A stretch of DNA of 64,000 nt from Sipunculus nudus (taxonomy: Eukaryota; Annelida; Sipuncula; Golfingiida; Sipunculidae), in NCBI GenBank assembly GCA_026874595.1, contig CM049321.1, positions 15,271,479 to 15,335,478 on the forward strand. Direction: 5' to 3'. How positions within the stretch are numbered: the stretch's first letter is position 1; the number at the start of each line of letters is the position of its first letter. The notes below the pieces were generated by a model, which had not been told where the DNA came from, did no database searches, and saw only the letters and a program-made list of their open reading frames with translations. Positions 1 through 10,495 of the stretch are shown in pieces. The position numbers and the translations under genes were made by a program.

Positions 1-124
1 CCCTTTCATCCACCACAAAGTTTCACAGACAAGGCCGACAGAGATGGGTAAAATACAACTAAGACCTCTATGATAGAGAGAACAGAGTGCAGGATGAACA
101 TTGTAAAACAAGAGGCAGTAACAT

Positions 125-790
125 TAACTTCTGAGAAAAACAAGGCGAGAGACACGACTGCAATATTAAAAGTCGCATCTCATTCCTCAGCATTGTTTGC
201 AAAGTTAAGGAATGTGTCATTTTGACCTTCCTGTGGGAGCTAGCAGGTGTCTATCCTGAGTTCCAGTGAAGTTTCCGGGCTGGAGGGTCAACCGATGATA
301 AGCTATCCTATCTTCATAATTTTCTTTTGAGAAATGTATAGAACAACATATGGCCCAGTGTATTCATCGATCTCACTAAAGTATTCGCCAAGGTCATCAG
401 ACACGGCCAGTTCAAAATTCAACCAAGGATTGACTATCTAACAAGACTACATAAAAATATCAAATCCTTCCACACAAACATGAAGGGAAGATTGCTGTTC
501 AACGGTGTTTTTCAAAAGGTGTCACTTAAATAGCCATCAGTATCCCACACTCTTTAGAATATTTTCGCACTGTTCCGCGGGAACTACACAAGAAGATATC
601 CATCCACGAGGAAGAACAGGAAGCAAGTCTTCAATCTCTCCAGGTCTAGGACCAAGATGGTACATGGCACTGACAAGCTATTCGAACACAAGGCTGTAAT
701 TGAACAGGATCTCCAGTCACTGATGAATCGTTTTTCTAAGGCCTGCACTGATTTTGGGTTGATCATCAGTCCGAAGAAGACAGATGATCT
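125..790 (+). pseudogene. Decayed RTE-like LINE reverse-transcriptase fragment
   Basis: This is a broken copy of a LINE reverse transcriptase, readable only by changing frame several times. The palm-upstream block typical of RTE-type enzymes is visible near 156-205 (DCNIKSRISFLSIVCK). A PEFQ.SFRAGGSTDD segment follows near 248-300, containing a stop. The first catalytic motif lies near 359-400 as FIDLTKVFAKV; its first Asp is kept but the usual FD has become FA. The block after the active site lies near 708-782 (DLQSLMNRFSKACTDFG...KKT). The FADD catalytic motif expected just upstream of that block is missing, apparently by a small deletion. There is no poly-A or tandem tail and no target duplication, so element borders are unknown. 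RTE is the best guess from the motif style. The copy is non-functional. Confidence 0.6.
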
Positions 791-1095
791 TAGCCAAGAC
801 GAAGAGTCACCCATAGTCAACGCTTACTGATGAAGGCTTATATGACCCATGACTTAAGGTCTATTTCAGTCAAGAATCGCAAACAGTTCCTAATATAATG
901 TAAAAATATATTAATTATCCATTAAAACAATACCAGTTACCACATTTTCTTGATTTTTACAGATTGATATATACGCTTACAGGGTTTGTTATATTTGGAA
1001 ACATTCACCTATCCAACGGAAAGGCATACATGTAGTTTTTTGTCTTTCCTCAGGAAAATTTGCCTTCCCCTATAGATGCAACCTTTCATCATATT
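791..1095. other. AT-rich spacer, nothing recognised
   Basis: Unique AT-rich sequence between the RT fragment and the promoter candidate. I see no repeat, RNA gene or coding signal. Confidence 0.5.
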
Positions 1096-1169
1096 AAATT
1101 ACTTCAGTCATTTCCGTTTTGACATTTTTGCGGAACGGTTAACCTGTGTCGTAATGGTACAGCGTCAAA
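1096..1169 (+). promoter_or_regulatory. Candidate TATA-less promoter with two ETS-type cores
   Basis: A TTTCCG core at 1111-1116 and a CGGAA core at 1131-1135 are opposed ETS/GABP-type sites. They lie about 40-60 bases upstream of an AAAATGGCGAC start-codon context, which also resembles a YY1 motif. This combination is common in housekeeping promoters of animals. No TATA box is seen. The call depends on the adjacent start codon and splice donor. Confidence 0.3.
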
Positions 1170-1198
1170 ATGGCGACATCCGTCAATCTCTCTTTTAG
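1170..1198 (+). CDS. Candidate first coding exon (MATSVNLSF...) with consensus splice donor
   Basis: An ATG in strong context (A at -3, G at +4) opens a nine-codon reading frame, MATSVNLSF. It then runs into TTTTAG|GTAAGT, a perfect consensus 5' splice site at 1198/1199, leaving two bases of the next codon. Together with the ETS-like sites upstream this looks like exon 1 of a plus-strand gene. I could not find exon 2 in the window, and nine residues are too few to identify a product. The exon may therefore belong to a gene with a long first intron, be a relic, or be a chance match. Confidence 0.28.
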
Positions 1199-1200
1199 GT

Positions 1201-3380
1201 AAGTTGTGATTGAATGCAAGCCGAAGTAACATAACTAATTGGTAAATTACAAATTTACAAAGCAAGAATGGGGCCGGGGTTTAATTAGATAATCGGCTGT
1301 TTTATGGCTCTGTTGCTCTAAAAATCACGGTTCTCTATGATTTCCTCTGTACGAGGTACCAGCGTATCTGTGGGGTTCAACGTTACCATGCTATTTAGTA
1401 CTTTGTCCTTACAAGTGTTTGCCTGCCTGAGACAGTCGGAATGGCACTTAAACGACACCTGCGCTTATAGGAATTAAGCCAGTACGCGCCATTTTTATTT
1501 CTCTACGGCGGGCGGGCGTCTATCAGGAAAGTTTAAGGGGTGATTTAAACTGAGCATAAATGGTTGTAGCTCAAAAGGATAAATAAATTACACTTGCGCC
1601 TACAAATTTTAAAACCAGAAAAGCAGCTAGGGCATTGGGCAACCAGTTTATTTCATGGAATCTAACAGGTTCGTCGACAATGACAACGAGCAATTATTTA
1701 ACAGTTGCGTTTTATAGTTTAGTGAGATTTATTTAGTTCCTTGACTCCCGCTTCAAAATAACAAATGAATCATTAGATGATGTTCTTTTTTATTAAATAA
1801 AATACCTTGGCTTTGGCTCTGGCGTTAGGAGTGTACCGTTTTCTTTGCTTCTCTTGGGATTTTATTTTTGCGAAAGGATTGCGGTATCTAGATTTTTGAT
1901 CTTACGGTATCTAGAAATAACTTACCCCATAAACATGCTGACTTTATTGTTTTCTTATATTTATTTTGAATTACAACTTAAATTTCAGTGGGACCTTATA
2001 TATTCAAATTGTAGACTTTGGAATAAAATATATACCCCAGCTGCATTGTTATATTTGAGAACGGTGTACACAGAAAACACATTTCTTCAAATATTTGTTT
2101 TTCCTAGTCTGTCTCCATAATACGTTCTCCATATCTTAATGATGTTTCCTCTGTGCATATTACTTTTTCTTTTTATGAAAACCCTGGTAGATAGTTCCCA
2201 GGCATTTTGATTTATAATTCTTACAACCCATGTTTGAAAAGAAAAGTAAGTCAAGGCAAGGAGAACCTGTGGGCTTACAATTTTCAATGATAAACCCAAT
2301 AAAGTCGGCCTTGTTTGCTATGACACATCTGGGTAACACATTGCAGTCTGACACATGCTAAGGAAACACAATAAGCACTGTTACACAAACATTCCAATCT
2401 GATATACGTTTCCTATGGCAGCTGTTTCCTACGGCAGCTTGTATACTAAGATACAAGTTACTTTTAATTACCTTAACATTTTACTTTTCTTGTTTTCTCC
2501 ATGAATGACAAAATAATATACTCTTTAAAAGAAACACCTATTCATGTATTAATATTTATGTAATAGCAAGCGAAAAAGAAAGAAAGAAAGCAAAACAGTA
2601 TACTCTTGCGTTCTGGTATTTTTTAAATTTAGAAATTCAAAAAAACCTTAAGCTGATTTGCTTCTTTTCATCATAGTTGAGGTATTTGACGAATTACCTC
2701 TTATCCATAGACCTTTTTAACATCAGCATTGTAGTTGTAAAAATATCAGATGGTTCATGTATCGAAAGAAGACCATCCGGAGACATATAATAATGCAGGA
2801 TTTGCATTATGAACACTATAGTATTTAAAACTCTTAATCAGGCCACTCATTTTCTATTATTTTGTGCTCTCGGTTAATTTTAAATACAGTATAAAATTAT
2901 GCTTTAGAATAACTTTTCTTGCATAAATATTAATTTGGTAAAATGTTGCTTCATTTCAGAATGTGCAGAATTTTTTTCTATACCGGTTATTAATTATCGG
3001 GGCATATGTAAACTTACTTACCAGGGATGATTTTGCCGAAGGATGTTTTTCTCTTTGTTTTTAAAAGTTTTCTCTCTTCAATGAACAAAACAAATTTACT
3101 GGGATTTAATGAGAACTCTATGGGAGAGCATAGACGTTCTCTTGGAGTGATTACAAAGTGGACAATCATAATATGTTTATTTTAAAAGGCAGCGAATCTA
3201 ATTTTTCAAATATATGCCAATGGCAGAAGCTTATAGTATTAAAGCAGTAAAGCATTTTTTAGATCAGCGCCTGTTGGGCGAGTCAAGACGGATTCATACG
3301 ACATTAGACAATATTTCTGTGCTGCGTGTATAAGGTGAGCAATTCGTGTGTGGGAGATATACGAACACAATCTCACAGTT
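1201..3380. other. Intergenic or intronic AT-rich sequence
   Basis: No coding, RNA or transposon signature is recognised. A short (GAAA)n run is at about 2573-2589. Open frames here, such as those near 1845-2354, are short and lack any recognisable motif. Confidence 0.5.
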
Positions 3381-3444
3381 AATGGGCTGAGATTTTACCC
3401 CCAGCTTTGAGTCCTGTGTTCTACCCCTGGGCCAACGAAGCCGG
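3381..3444 (-). repeat. tRNA-derived SINE, head fragment only
   Basis: On the minus strand this reads as the tRNA-like head of the SINE family seen at 18262. It has an A-box-like GGCCCAGGGGTAGAACAC, then ACTCAAAGC, then a B-box relic ending in AAATCTCAGCC. The body and A-rich tail are absent, so this is a truncated or eroded copy. Confidence 0.6.
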
Positions 3445-4904
3445 TTTTTTCATTAAACGTTACATGCTTTGAGATGTTCGGCGCCGGTCTATCCATCCTG
3501 AAAGCGAATGATAAATTTCCTCCCAAGAAATAAGCCAAAATCCTTCAAAATAAAACCAAAAGTTTAGGCATGTTTATAGGCTATTTTATGGTCGATACAT
3601 TTCCTGGTCATAGAAGATTGTAGATCAGAATGATCCACAGGTCAGTGACATTGACGCTGAAAGCCTATAAGTTTGAAGAAAAAGAAAACCAACGTCTATC
3701 AGTGCGAACTTGTTGACCGTTAACAGCCGGTGTCAAATTGTTTGCCAAGAGTTGTGAAACTGACAATAATGAGACTCCATAGTGCAGTTACTGCATTCAT
3801 CAACCTAATTTCTGCCTCGCTTAGTTTTCTTTTTTGAACTAGCCTTCAGTTAACTTTACAGCACCACATCTCAAGACCGATATGATGAGATATCTTTATC
3901 ACCTTTAGAAATAACTAACGTGTACAAATTTGCTTCTAAATCTGATTGGAAAAGCGAGTAAAAGGTTTCCATGATATTATCTCATCCTCAATAAACAACA
4001 TTTCACCTCAAAGTGTGAATGTATTCATTAACACTTAAGTACTGCAATAAAACCTGTCACATCCAACATCCAATTATTAAGGTGCAAAGGTATTAGTTTT
4101 ATTTATTCAATGGATTAGAGTTTTTACGTTCAAGGAATTAGAAAGTGTGAAATTTCCATTAAAATTCAAATTAATCGTAAGACTAATTGTTATTTTGTTC
4201 AGCAGATGTCTAAAGAAAAATAAAACAGTAATGACGGTACTTCAGTCGTGTTGTTTGCGAAGATGTAACAGTATTAACCGGTCTTACATGAACTAAAGGA
4301 GATACAGTAAGTCAAATAAGCTAGTGTCAGAGAAATCGTATGAAATTTTATAATGGAACCTAAATTTAATACACCGTTTAATCAGGCAAAGTTTGTCTAC
4401 AAGCACCAGCAAATACATGGTTTTCAATAAACTTCCAACCTGAATTCCCTTGTAATCGACTTACAATTTTAATATCAGATATATCGTTTTGACCTTATTG
4501 AATTTTTATTGCTTTATTATTTGATATACTTTTAGCATACTACTCCATCAAGAAAGGAAAGTCAGAAAATAATTGGCAGCAGTCACTAGTACAAACAGTA
4601 CGCAATTGTGAGAAACAAGTTCGTAGAAAGCTAACTGGTAGACCGAAGGAAAACAGACAGACAGATTCCTAGAACCTTTACTAGAATTATTTTTAACTTT
4701 AACAGCTATGGTCAAAGTTGAGACAAAAGTTTTGGTATGCAGAAATATATATAAATCCGAGTATATTTCACCTGATCAAAATATTGGCAAAATTCTGAGA
4801 TAAGTACAGAAACTCTAGTGTTCCATTCAGCGAATGACAGCTTGAAATCCCAGAAACCAAGATAGCCTGACGTAAGACGTAAAAAGAGTGATCGATAAAG
4901 ACTC
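3445..4904. other. AT-rich spacer, nothing recognised
   Basis: Unique AT-rich sequence up to the LINE target site. I see no repeat copy, RNA gene or supported reading frame. Confidence 0.5.
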
Positions 4905-4915
4905 ACATTCAAATG
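4905..4915 (+). repeat. 5' target-site duplication of the LINE (ACATTCAAATG)
   Basis: The 11-bp string ACATTCAAATG occurs here and again at 10485-10495, directly after the T-rich 3' end. This is the hallmark of target-primed reverse transcription and fixes both ends of the insertion. Confidence 0.85.
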
Positions 4916-4916
4916 G

Positions 4917-4934
4917 TAGCGCCATCTGGTGGTA
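4917..4934 (+). promoter_or_regulatory. CTCF-like motif at the LINE 5' end
   Basis: TAGCGCCATCTGGTGGTA lies 1 bp inside the element. It matches the general layout of the bilaterian CTCF site (TAGCGCC..CTGGTGG on this strand). It could instead be a promoter element of the LINE. Similar strings in the same orientation occur at 49005 and 60137. Confidence 0.35.
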
Positions 4935-5063
4935 CGAGAGGCTGGACGTGTTTCACCTCGGAACAGAAAGAAACAGGGTAAAAGTGAGTTTTTTTTGCAA
5001 CAATTTTCAAAGTTTAATGCCACCGTTGACTGTATAGTAGTGTGTACTAGGCCCCAAAGTGAA

Positions 5064-6095
5064 ATGGGAGTTGGGATAGACACTTGGAGAGCCAGAATTG
5101 GCTCGTTTATGCCCACTACGAAAAGGCTGGGTTGGAGACCAGACACCATTGTTGTCACGGGTTACTATGGACGCGGCATGTTGAGAGTTACCCTGATTAT
5201 CGTCCTGATGTTGGTTCTGTCTGGGGACGTTGAGCTGAACCCAGGTCCCGGTAAAGGTGATAAAACCAGCTCGACACAGCCAAATGTCCTGACCAGAAAT
5301 GCACAGCAGCGTTTAATTAGGGACGAAGAAGGGGCACTCAGTATGAGTGTAAGTAACAAAAGCTTTGTTGACACTCCGCAGAACCCGGAATTGATAGAAA
5401 CACTATCTCCACCCTGTTGCCCGCCACGGGTCACCAGGCCAGACCCCTCATTTGTAACCACAGGGGCAAGGCCAAAAGAGAGATACGCATTACCAGCAGA
5501 CCGGATCACAAAATTGGAAAAACGCCTTGAGTATTCGGAAGAACAAATTTCTAAGATGAATGATAGGATGACAGAACTAGAAAACGAAAATTCAAAGCTC
5601 AAAAATAAGTGTGAACAAATGGAGAATCAATCAAGAAGGGAAAACATAATTATTCATGGGGTGCCTGAGAGTAATGGGAAAGAAACTTGGCAAGAATGCG
5701 AAAACAAAGCCAGAACAGTTATAAAGGAAAGGCTAGGGATACCTTGTGATACAGATAAAGAACTAAGTATTGAGAGAGCGCACAGACTCTCAGTGAAAAA
5801 TAAACATGGCAAACCAAGACCGATAATAATCAAGTTCTCAAAATTTAAAGACAAGGAGAGAATCATGCTTCAGGCCAAAGATAAGTTAAAAGACAGTGAC
5901 ATTACAATGACCAATGACTTCAGTCAACAAGTTCGTGAAGCGAGACGCAACTTAATTCCTCATATGCTGAAAGCCAGAGAAGGGGGCAAAGAAGCCTACC
6001 TTACTTTTGATAAACTTTGTGTAGAAGGACAGTTGTTCAAATGGGATGTTAAAACCAACAGTAAAGTGTTAATAACAAGACCTAGAAAATTCTAG
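5064..6095 (+). CDS. LINE ORF1: 2A leader, coiled coil, RNA-binding protein
   Basis: This is the nucleic-acid-binding chaperone of the LINE, expected to coat the element RNA. The frame is open from 4929, but that first codon is GTG. I take the first in-frame ATG at 5064 (G at -3, G at +4), which gives 343 residues. A later ATG at 5178 would put a signal-like stretch, MLRVTLIIVLMLVLS, at the very N-terminus. Counting from 4929, a 2A motif ending NPGP sits at residues 99-107. A coiled coil covers about 190-236 with heptads of Leu/Met. An RRM-like domain follows from NIIIHGVPES at about 239 to RPIIIKFSKFKDKERIM at about 297-313. A C-terminal domain (DFSQQVREARRNLIPHMLKA, AYLTFDKLCVEG) ends the protein. 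A six-codon upstream ORF lies at 5017-5037. There is no frameshift, unlike ORF2. Confidence 0.85.
   Translation: MGVGIDTWRARIGSFMPTTKRLGWRPDTIVVTGYYGRGMLRVTLIIVLMLVLSGDVELNPGPGKGDKTSSTQPNVLTRNAQQRLIRDEEGALSMSVSNKSFVDTPQNPELIETLSPPCCPPRVTRPDPSFVTTGARPKERYALPADRITKLEKRLEYSEEQISKMNDRMTELENENSKLKNKCEQMENQSRRENIIIHGVPESNGKETWQECENKARTVIKERLGIPCDTDKELSIERAHRLSVKNKHGKPRPIIIKFSKFKDKERIMLQAKDKLKDSDITMTNDFSQQVREARRNLIPHMLKAREGGKEAYLTFDKLCVEGQLFKWDVKTNSKVLITRPRKF
5220..5249 (+). other. 2A ribosome-skipping motif (SGDVELNPGP)
   Basis: The codons spell S-G-D-V-E-L-N-P-G-P, an exact match to the D(V/I)ExNPGP consensus. The skip falls between the Gly codon at 5244-5246 and the Pro codon at 5247-5249. A run of hydrophobic residues encoded from 5178 precedes it. 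2A-like sequences at the ORF1 N-terminus are known from several invertebrate LINEs. Here the released leader would be 24 residues (start 5178) or 61 residues (start 5064) long. Confidence 0.85.
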
Positions 6096-6267
6096 CAGTC
6101 AGGCCAGGGTCCAAGTACCTATTCATTTAATTGCAATAATAATCATGGACGTTCTTGTGTTGTAGATTCGGAAGCCAGTATGTGTACAACTAACCTCACA
6201 AGAAAGACTAACTTCACCCCAGCCTCAACACACTAACCTTAATACCTCTCAAGGAAACCAGGTAAGC

Positions 6268-9200
6268 ATGTTAACAAATAACTATTGCACTTATACTAAC
6301 AATATTCAGTTACACAAAGCTTCAAATACTAGTTATGATTTGCACTTAATTTCTTGGAATGTTGGAGGATTGAGATCTAAATTAAATACAACAGAACTTC
6401 AAAATATAATTAAAAAAGGTGACATTTTGTGTTTTATTGAAACCTGGGCTGTACAATCAGATGACTACTCTGATAACTTTTTCATTGTTTTAGTAAAGCC
6501 AGGAGTGATATGAAAAGGGGTGGAGTAATGGTATGTGTTAGGAAGTCTTGTTATATTAATATTTTAGAAATGTATATGTTGACTGATAGTATTGTTTTAA
6601 TATTGGAAGGTAAAATGTTTGACACTGGTTCAGATATATTATTGATAGGAGCCTACATAGCCCCTGAAGGGTCACCAATATATAATTAGACTGAAGAAAG
6701 TGATGGAATAATACGAATTGGAAACATAATTATTGACATATTATCAAAGTATCGAGATATGAATATTATTTTGATGGGAGATCTCAATGCAAGAATTGGT
6801 AATATGATGGATTATATAAAAAATAATTGTTTGAATGTGGTAGGTTTAAATGATGCTTATCTTGCTGATGAATTTAACATGAAAAGAATATCCAAAGATG
6901 CAAGAACTAATAAGTTTGGCTTCTCTTTGCAGCAGTTATGTGGTGATTTTAATATCCATATTTTAAATGGCAGATTTGCACCAGATTTATCAGGTGAATG
7001 TACCTGCGTTACACAAACTGGACAAAGTGTAGTAGACTACATGATTATTAGTACTGAGTTGTTCTGTTTTGTTAAATCATTTGCTGTCCTTACTGAGGAT
7101 ATTTCAGATCATTATCCCATAAAATGTACTCTGGAACTTAAGTCAGAAATAGTAAAAACTAATGCAAACATGGAAACCTACCAATGGATAAAATATAAAT
7201 TACCATGTAATGACAGTACAAATATAACAAACATTGACAAGAATATCACTTTTAAATATATTGAAAAATTCAATAATCTTATTAATATTGATCTTAATGA
7301 AGCAGTAAAATGTTTAAATAATATGATATATAATATCACATCTAGAGTGAAAAAGGGAAATACATATAAGAGAAGTCAACCATATTGGTGGGATGAAGAA
7401 TGCAACAGAGCAAAGCTAATAAAATTGTCAAAATTAAACAGATACAGAAAATCAGGAAATCTAGAAGAATTAAATAAATATAAATCAGAAAAACAGACAT
7501 TCAAACATATATGCAATACTAAGAAGAAAATTCAAAAGGAATCAAGATAACAAAAGTTTTTAATAGTAAAATTATAAATGAAATGTGGAAATTTGTAAAA
7601 CAGTATAAGAGACCTAAGAGAACTCCAGGTATAGATGCTAAGCAATGGTTCGACTACTTCAAAGATCTGTTTATGAGTAGTGTAAATGAAACTGAAAATG
7701 ATCACCAATTACAAAATGATGACATTACCATAAACATTGAGAACTTTGCAGAACCTACTTTCAACAAACCTATACTTACAGATGAAATAATACAAGCGTT
7801 GAATGAGATGCAAAAAGGGAAATCACCAGGTCCAGATGGAATATCTTTGGAAATTATACAATCATACTATCCAGTTCTGCAGCCTTTATTGGTATCTTTG
7901 TTTAACAAAATTTTACATTCTGGAGTTTTTCCTGATGAGTGGTGTAAAGCTATTATAATTCCTCTCCACAAGAAAGGTTCAATTAATAATCCAGGTAACT
8001 ATAGAGGTATTTCACTACTAAATATAACTGGGAAAATTTTGACAAAAATCTTATACAGTAGATTAGTAGATTATGTTGAGAGTAATAATTTGATGTCAGA
8101 AGCACAAGCAGGGTATAGGAAAGGGTACTGTACTGTCGATAATATTTTTATTTTACAAGCCATGGTCCAAAAATATATAACAAAACAAAGAGGCAGATTT
8201 TATTGTTTGTATGTCGATTTTTCTAAAGCTTTCGATTCAGTGCAACATAATATATTATGGAATGTATTGATAAACCATGGTATTAATGGAAATATTTTAA
8301 GGGTTTTGCAATCATTATATACAAATATGAAGTCATGTGTATTATCAGAAAGTGGGCTTACAGAGTACTTTCAATGTTCAGTAGGGATGAGACAAGGCTG
8401 TATGGTCAGTCCTTTACTTTTTTCTCTATTTATCAATGGATATATACAAATATTAGACAATTCTGACTGTAAAGGTGTATATTTTAATGAGAACCTTCCA
8501 AATATAACTACTTTAATGTTTGCTGATGATGTCGTGAATTTTGGAGATACTGTCGGCAGACTACAAAAGCAGATAGAGAAGCTTCAGCAATTTTGTGTTA
8601 AATATGGTATGAAAGTGAATTTGGAAAAAACAAAAGTAATGGTGTTCAGAAGAGGCGGCCCACTACGAAAGAATGAAAACTGGTATTTCCAAGGCAAAAA
8701 GTTAGAAATGGTAAATAATTACAAATATCTTGGTATTTTCCTCACAACAAAATTATCATGGACAAAAACACATCAGAAACAAATAATGCAACCAAACAAA
8801 GCATTATGTGTTATATAAGCTTTCTATAGGAAATGTACTAATTTAAATGTTAAACAACTTTTTTTATCTTTTTGATAGCATGGTGATACCTATATTATTA
8901 TATTGTTGTGAATTGTGGGGTTATTCAAAATATATGATTTTAGAAAGAGTACAGTGTAAATTTTGCAAGTATATTCTTAAAGTGAGTGCAAGTACACCTA
9001 ATGCAGCTGCCTTAGGACAATGTGGTAGATTACCACTATTTGCCTGAAATACTGGATAAGACTATTACATATGGATACAAACAGATTCCCAAAACATATA
9101 TATTCATGTTTATTTAATTTAGATAATAATGGAAAAAAAATAACTGGGTCAGTGGTGTAAGATCATTATTATTTCAAGCAGGTTATGGCTATGTATGGAT

Positions 9201-9651
9201 GGCACAACATGTAGGAGATGAGAAAATGTTTTTATCTGGTATCAGACAGAGACTCACAGATATGGCAGTTCAAGATTGGCAAAATGACATTAACTCCTGT
9301 TATAAATTGTACTCATATGGTGTTTTTAAATCTATGTTAACGTTAGAAAAATATCTTGTCTGTGTTCCAAATAAAAATCACAGATGTGCATTAGCTAAAC
9401 TTAGATGCTCTAATCACAAATTAGCCATAGAAACAGGCAGACATCAAAATCTTAACATAGAAGAAAGAATATGTATGTACTGCTTAAATCATGGATACAA
9501 CATTACAGAGGACGAGATCCATTTCATATTAGAATGTCCAATGCATGCAGAACTTAGGAAAAAATATTTGGGAGCTGAAAAGTATGAAAGCAATGAAATT
9601 AATTTTAAAGAAATATTAAAACAGAAAATCCATCACATATATCAAAATTAG
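6268..9651 (+). pseudogene. LINE ORF2: AP endonuclease and reverse transcriptase, broken by frameshifts and stops
   Basis: This encoded the enzyme that nicks target DNA and copies the LINE RNA. The endonuclease begins with LISWNVGGLRSKL near 6350 and continues with GDILCFIETW, MGDLNARIG near 6772 and SDHYPIKCTL near 7108. The RT palm and fingers lie at about 7583-8815: GKSPGPDGIS, NPGNYRGISLLN, YVDFSKAFDSV, MRQGCMVSPLLFSLFING, and MFADD with both catalytic Asp kept. A C-terminal part with CMYC...HFILEC (Cys/His knuckle) ends at 9651. Lesions I can place are a frameshift near 6485, TAG at 6687, a frameshift near 7545, TAA at 8816, a frameshift near 8866, one near 9045, and one in the A-run at about 9131-9138. 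The start at 6268 is the first ATG before the endonuclease. The catalytic motifs survive but the protein cannot be made. Confidence 0.85.
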
Positions 9652-10430
9652 CAATTTTTGTTTATCAGTCATTCAATGTTCGACAGAATTTTTATGATTG
9701 AATAACACACTTTGAACAGATGGCAGAATTAACATTATGAGCGTACAATATTTTTAACTTACGTGTTGTGTTTTGCTTAAGATGATATATAATGAATAGT
9801 AAATGCACAATTGTCATTCAGGATCATATTTAATTGTTCTATTTAAATTGAGTATGAACACAAGAAGAAGAATACCTTTAATATATATAAAATGTATACC
9901 GAACAGACTTGTACTACATTTTATTCCAGGTGAGTGTTTGTCAGTTGTTTGTTTGTTTATTATTTAATTAGTTATTAATTATTTGTTTCATATTCTCTCT
10001 CTCTTTTTTTCTTTTTTTCACTTCAACTGACATGAATTACTATTGTCTTTATTATTGTTGGTGTTGATGTTACTATTATTATTATTAATTACAATTTCAG
10101 TTTAGTATACATCGGTATATTTAAGTTGAGTAAAGAATGAGTTAGAGGAAAAGTGAAGAAGACATTTTAAGCAAAGTTAACAAAATATTTAACCAGGTAT
10201 TCAATTTATTATTATTATTTTTTTTCAGGTCAGTTATAAAATGCATATTAGAATATATTGCACAGAATGAATGGATTGCATTTTCTTGTGAAATGTATTA
10301 ATTTATTTATCAAAATTATTGTAAGTCATGATTATAATAACTTATATATAAGTAACATCTATGCAATACTGATACAGTGTAATATTATTTTTTTGTATTG
10401 ACTTTACATTCACATATATTTGGAACTATG

Positions 10431-10484
10431 GGCCTGTGGCCTTCATTCCGGAATAAAGCATTTGTTCGTTTGTTTGTTTTTTTT
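10431..10484 (+). terminator. LINE 3' end: GGCC hairpin, AATAAA, TTTG/T tail
   Basis: A short self-complementary GGCCTGTGGCC hairpin at 10431-10441 is followed by AATAAA at 10452-10457. A TTCG/TTTG-repeat then runs into T8 at 10477-10484. A conserved 3' hairpin plus simple-repeat tail is typical of the RT recognition end of LINEs. The element stops where the duplicated target begins. Confidence 0.65.
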
Positions 10485-10495
10485 ACATTCAAATG
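10485..10495 (+). repeat. 3' target-site duplication of the LINE
   Basis: ACATTCAAATG, identical to 4905-4915. The reconstructed empty site would read CTC-ACATTCAAATG-AAGTTC. Confidence 0.85.

Larger units (their letters stand above)
4916..10484 (+). mobile_element. Full-length APE-type non-LTR retrotransposon (LINE), ORF1 intact, ORF2 decayed
   Basis: The 5569-bp element starts at GTAGCGCC right after its target duplication. It ends in an AATAAA signal and a TTTG/T-rich tail right before the second copy of that duplication. It has a ~150-nt leader to the first in-frame ATG, an ORF1 with a 2A motif, coiled coil and L1-ORF1-like RNA-binding domains, and a remnant ORF2 with AP-type endonuclease, reverse transcriptase and a C-terminal Cys/His domain. 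An 830-nt 3' UTR follows. There is no RNase H domain that I can see. Clade is unresolved: the RT motifs (NYRGISLLN, DFSKAFDSV, MRQGCMVSPLLF, MFADD) fit the broad Jockey/CR1/I/RTEX-type group. ORF2 lesions make this copy non-autonomous. Confidence 0.88.

Noticed and set aside
4929-5063. ORF1 starting at 4929
   Set aside because: The first codon is GTG, only 14 bases into the element; a eukaryotic mRNA would use a downstream ATG.
4712-5158. 148-codon minus-strand frame overlapping the LINE 5' end
   Set aside because: It spans the LINE border and target duplication, so half of it is transposon leader read backwards; no motif.
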